This document shows, piece after piece, positions 62,627 through 64,000 of a stretch of DNA of 64,000 bases. Made by a program: the position numbers and the translations under genes. Origin of the DNA: Hyperoplus lanceolatus (Eukaryota > Chordata > Actinopteri > Uranoscopiformes > Ammodytidae); assembly GCA_026929865.2 (NCBI GenBank), contig CM049398.1, forward strand, positions 20,745,501 to 20,809,500. Reading direction: 5' to 3'. The notes below the pieces were generated by a model. The model searched no databases. It worked only from the letters and a program-made list of their open reading frames with translations, and was not told the DNA's origin. Within the stretch, counting starts at the first letter, position 1. The number at the start of each line of letters is the position of its first letter.

Positions 62627-63035
62627 ATGCACTTTGGAATAATGTTAACATTTATTCACATACGTTTTGGTGTCCATGAACACACACTTTATTTAGCCAC
62701 CATTACAATTGCTGCTAAAAGTTACCTGTGAAGATAGCCAGCACAAGCCTCATGCTAACGCTGCTCATATAGCAGCACGCTAATGCTAACGTTGCTATGC
62801 TAGCGGAAGGCTGTGTCGCTAATATATTTCAAAGTATTCTTACATACACACAACTATATCATCTCACTAACACCTTAATTAACTCACCAATAATTTCATT
62901 TGGCTAATGGCAGCATAACTGTAACCACCACAGGTCTTTTGTGTGAGAATAATGGGTCGGTCAGGTAAAGCTGGCTTTAAGCACGTAGCTCAGCTGCTGC
63001 TTTTACTGTCCAGGCACACATCCGTCTTTCTATCC
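62627..63035 (+). repeat. Large inverted repeat, left arm
   Basis: About 0.4 kb that pairs with 63266-63627 in inverted orientation. Shared phrases include TAAAAGTTACCTGTGAAG, AGCCAGCACAAGCC, ACTCACCAATAATTT and GGCTAATGGCAGCATA. By eye the arms are roughly 80-85% identical with small indels. Confidence 0.8.
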
Positions 63036-63265
63036 TCCCAGTGGCCAGGATCCAGTAAAAAACGAGATCTATAGGTGATTTATATGATCAATAATAGGCT
63101 ATTGATAATCAAAAATGGCGGTAGAGGGAATGCATGTCTGTATGCAATGTATTTTCAACTTTGGGAAGGTGAAAATATGTTTGGAGACTTTACTTAAGAA
63201 AAATATTTCTTTACAAACCTTATTGACATGAGGATTACCCACGTTTTTCAAGCACTTGAACTCAC

Positions 63266-63627
63266 CCAGCGATTAGCCAGCAAGAAAGAGGATGTGTGTC
63301 TGGACAGTGAAGCAACAGGCCAGCAGCTATGTGCTTTTTTCTCACAAAAGACCCGTGGTGGTTACAATTACAGTATGCTGCCATTAGCCCAACAAAATTA
63401 TTGGTGAGTTAACTAAGGTATTCGTGAGATGATATAGCTGTGTGTGTGTATGTAAGAAATGAATAATGTGAAATATATTAGTGATGCAGCCTCCCGCTAG
63501 CATAGCACCATTAGCATGTGGCTTGTGCTGGCTAGCTTCACAGGTAACTTTTAGCAGTAATTGTAGCTTTGTAGACACCAAACCATATGTGAACACATGT
63601 AAGCATTTTCCATATTCAAAGTGCACG
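63266..63627 (-). repeat. Large inverted repeat, right arm
   Basis: Reverse-complement partner of 62627-63035, separated from it by a spacer of about 230 bp. The outer ends match: TGCACTTTGGAATA on the left and, on the minus strand, TGCACTTTGAATA on the right. Confidence 0.8.
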
Positions 63628-63936
63628 TTGTCACTACACGATCTGAGGAGCCTGCACGATATGAGGTGTGCGTGCGCAAAATGGCCGCCATCATTGACAG
63701 CCCGCTTAGCTCAAAGTGTTTTGGAGAGCCACAGACTGCACTAAAAGCAGACTGTAACTCGCTCAATTCTGAACCGATTTTCATGACCTTTAGTTTGTTA
63801 TGAAGATAGAACAGTTAATCATGCTACAGATTACGTGTTGGAATTAAATTCAGTTACGGGGCCGCTGACCCACGGACTTTGTGTGTGTGTGTTTGTGCTC
63901 ACGGGGAACTTTAGGAGGGGGTGGGGGTGAGGACGC

Positions 63937-63996
63937 TGACGTGCGTTGCCTAGGCGACTGCTGGCTTTCCAAGATGGCGGCCGTTCTGCGCATGCA
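63937..63996 (+). promoter_or_regulatory. Candidate CpG-type promoter motif cluster
   Basis: Within 60 bp there are TGACGTGC (CRE/ATF-like, 63937-63944), GTTGCCTAGGCGAC (RFX X-box-like, 63945-63958), AAGATGGCGGCC (YY1, 63971-63982) and TGCGCATGCA (NRF1-like, 63987-63996). These four are classic motifs of housekeeping and ciliary gene promoters, and YY1 in this orientation is typical at or just after a start site. A further YY1-like ATGGCCGCCAT lies at 63680-63690. Function is inferred. Confidence 0.45.
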
Positions 63997-64000
63997 GTCC
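63974..64000 (+). CDS. Possible first codons of an unknown gene (cut by window end)
   Basis: ATG at 63974 has A at -3 and G at +4, a strong initiation context. It opens the frame MAAVLRMQS, which stays open to the last base of the window. MAAV-type starts that overlap a YY1 AAGATGGCGGC site are common in vertebrate genes. With only nine codons the identity cannot be given, and the ATG may be a chance part of the motif. If real, the gene lies on the strand opposite to lrfn5. Confidence 0.3.

Overview
The window looks like a stretch of teleost (ray-finned fish) nuclear genome. It is AT-rich and gene-poor and full of CA/GT microsatellites. Its transposon mixture is typical of fish: L1, L2/Rex-type LINEs, Tc1, hAT ends, Ty3/Gypsy and BEL/Pao. 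No RNA gene, CRISPR array or prokaryotic feature was seen.

Only one host gene can be named. The last coding exon of a leucine-rich-repeat/fibronectin synaptic adhesion gene, best matching lrfn5, lies on the minus strand at 24207-24891 (end of FN3, transmembrane helix, cytoplasmic tail). Its upstream exons were not found, so much of the DNA to the right of 24891 is probably intron. Two weaker host signals sit near the edges. One is a possible 3'-terminal exon with poly(A) signals on the minus strand (about 985-1566). The other is a tight cluster of CRE-, RFX-, YY1- and NRF1-like motifs around a well-placed ATG at 63974, which may be the start of a plus-strand gene running out of the window.

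Layout: 1-6484 is mostly featureless. 6501-12201 is a full-length L1 on the minus strand with both ORFs open and a perfect 16-bp target duplication. 12218-24206 is intergenic, with an old fish repeat, a 542-bp terminal-inverted-repeat (TIR) element and purine-rich tracts. 24207-24891 is the lrfn5 exon. 25699-27324 is a Tc1 element rearranged into a fold-back with arms of about 0.65 kb. 30096-35053 is a broken Ty3/Gypsy fossil whose integrase parts precede its reverse transcriptase parts, as in the Gmr1 group. 35600-36410 is a LINE 3' fragment. 36617-37917 and 47812-49005 are two inverted copies of one TIR element, each carrying the same captured LINE tail. 37948-41595 is a broken BEL/Pao fossil with a 5-bp target duplication. 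42965-44137 is another TIR element. 46435-49770 is a LINE split by later insertions. 50799-52990 is an L2-type LINE. 55513-56169 is a probable solo LTR next to a LINE fragment. 56951-57058 is a hAT end, 57062-57851 is the right half of a Tc1 element, and 59766-60174 is a small TIR element. 60366-60997 is a truncated L1 tail, followed by a 113-bp tandem repeat and, at 62627-63627, a large inverted repeat.

The genes do not form a pathway. The window is best read as the 3' end and intronic surroundings of a long neuronal gene, filled by several waves of transposition. Family assignments rest on motifs read by eye and no database search was possible.
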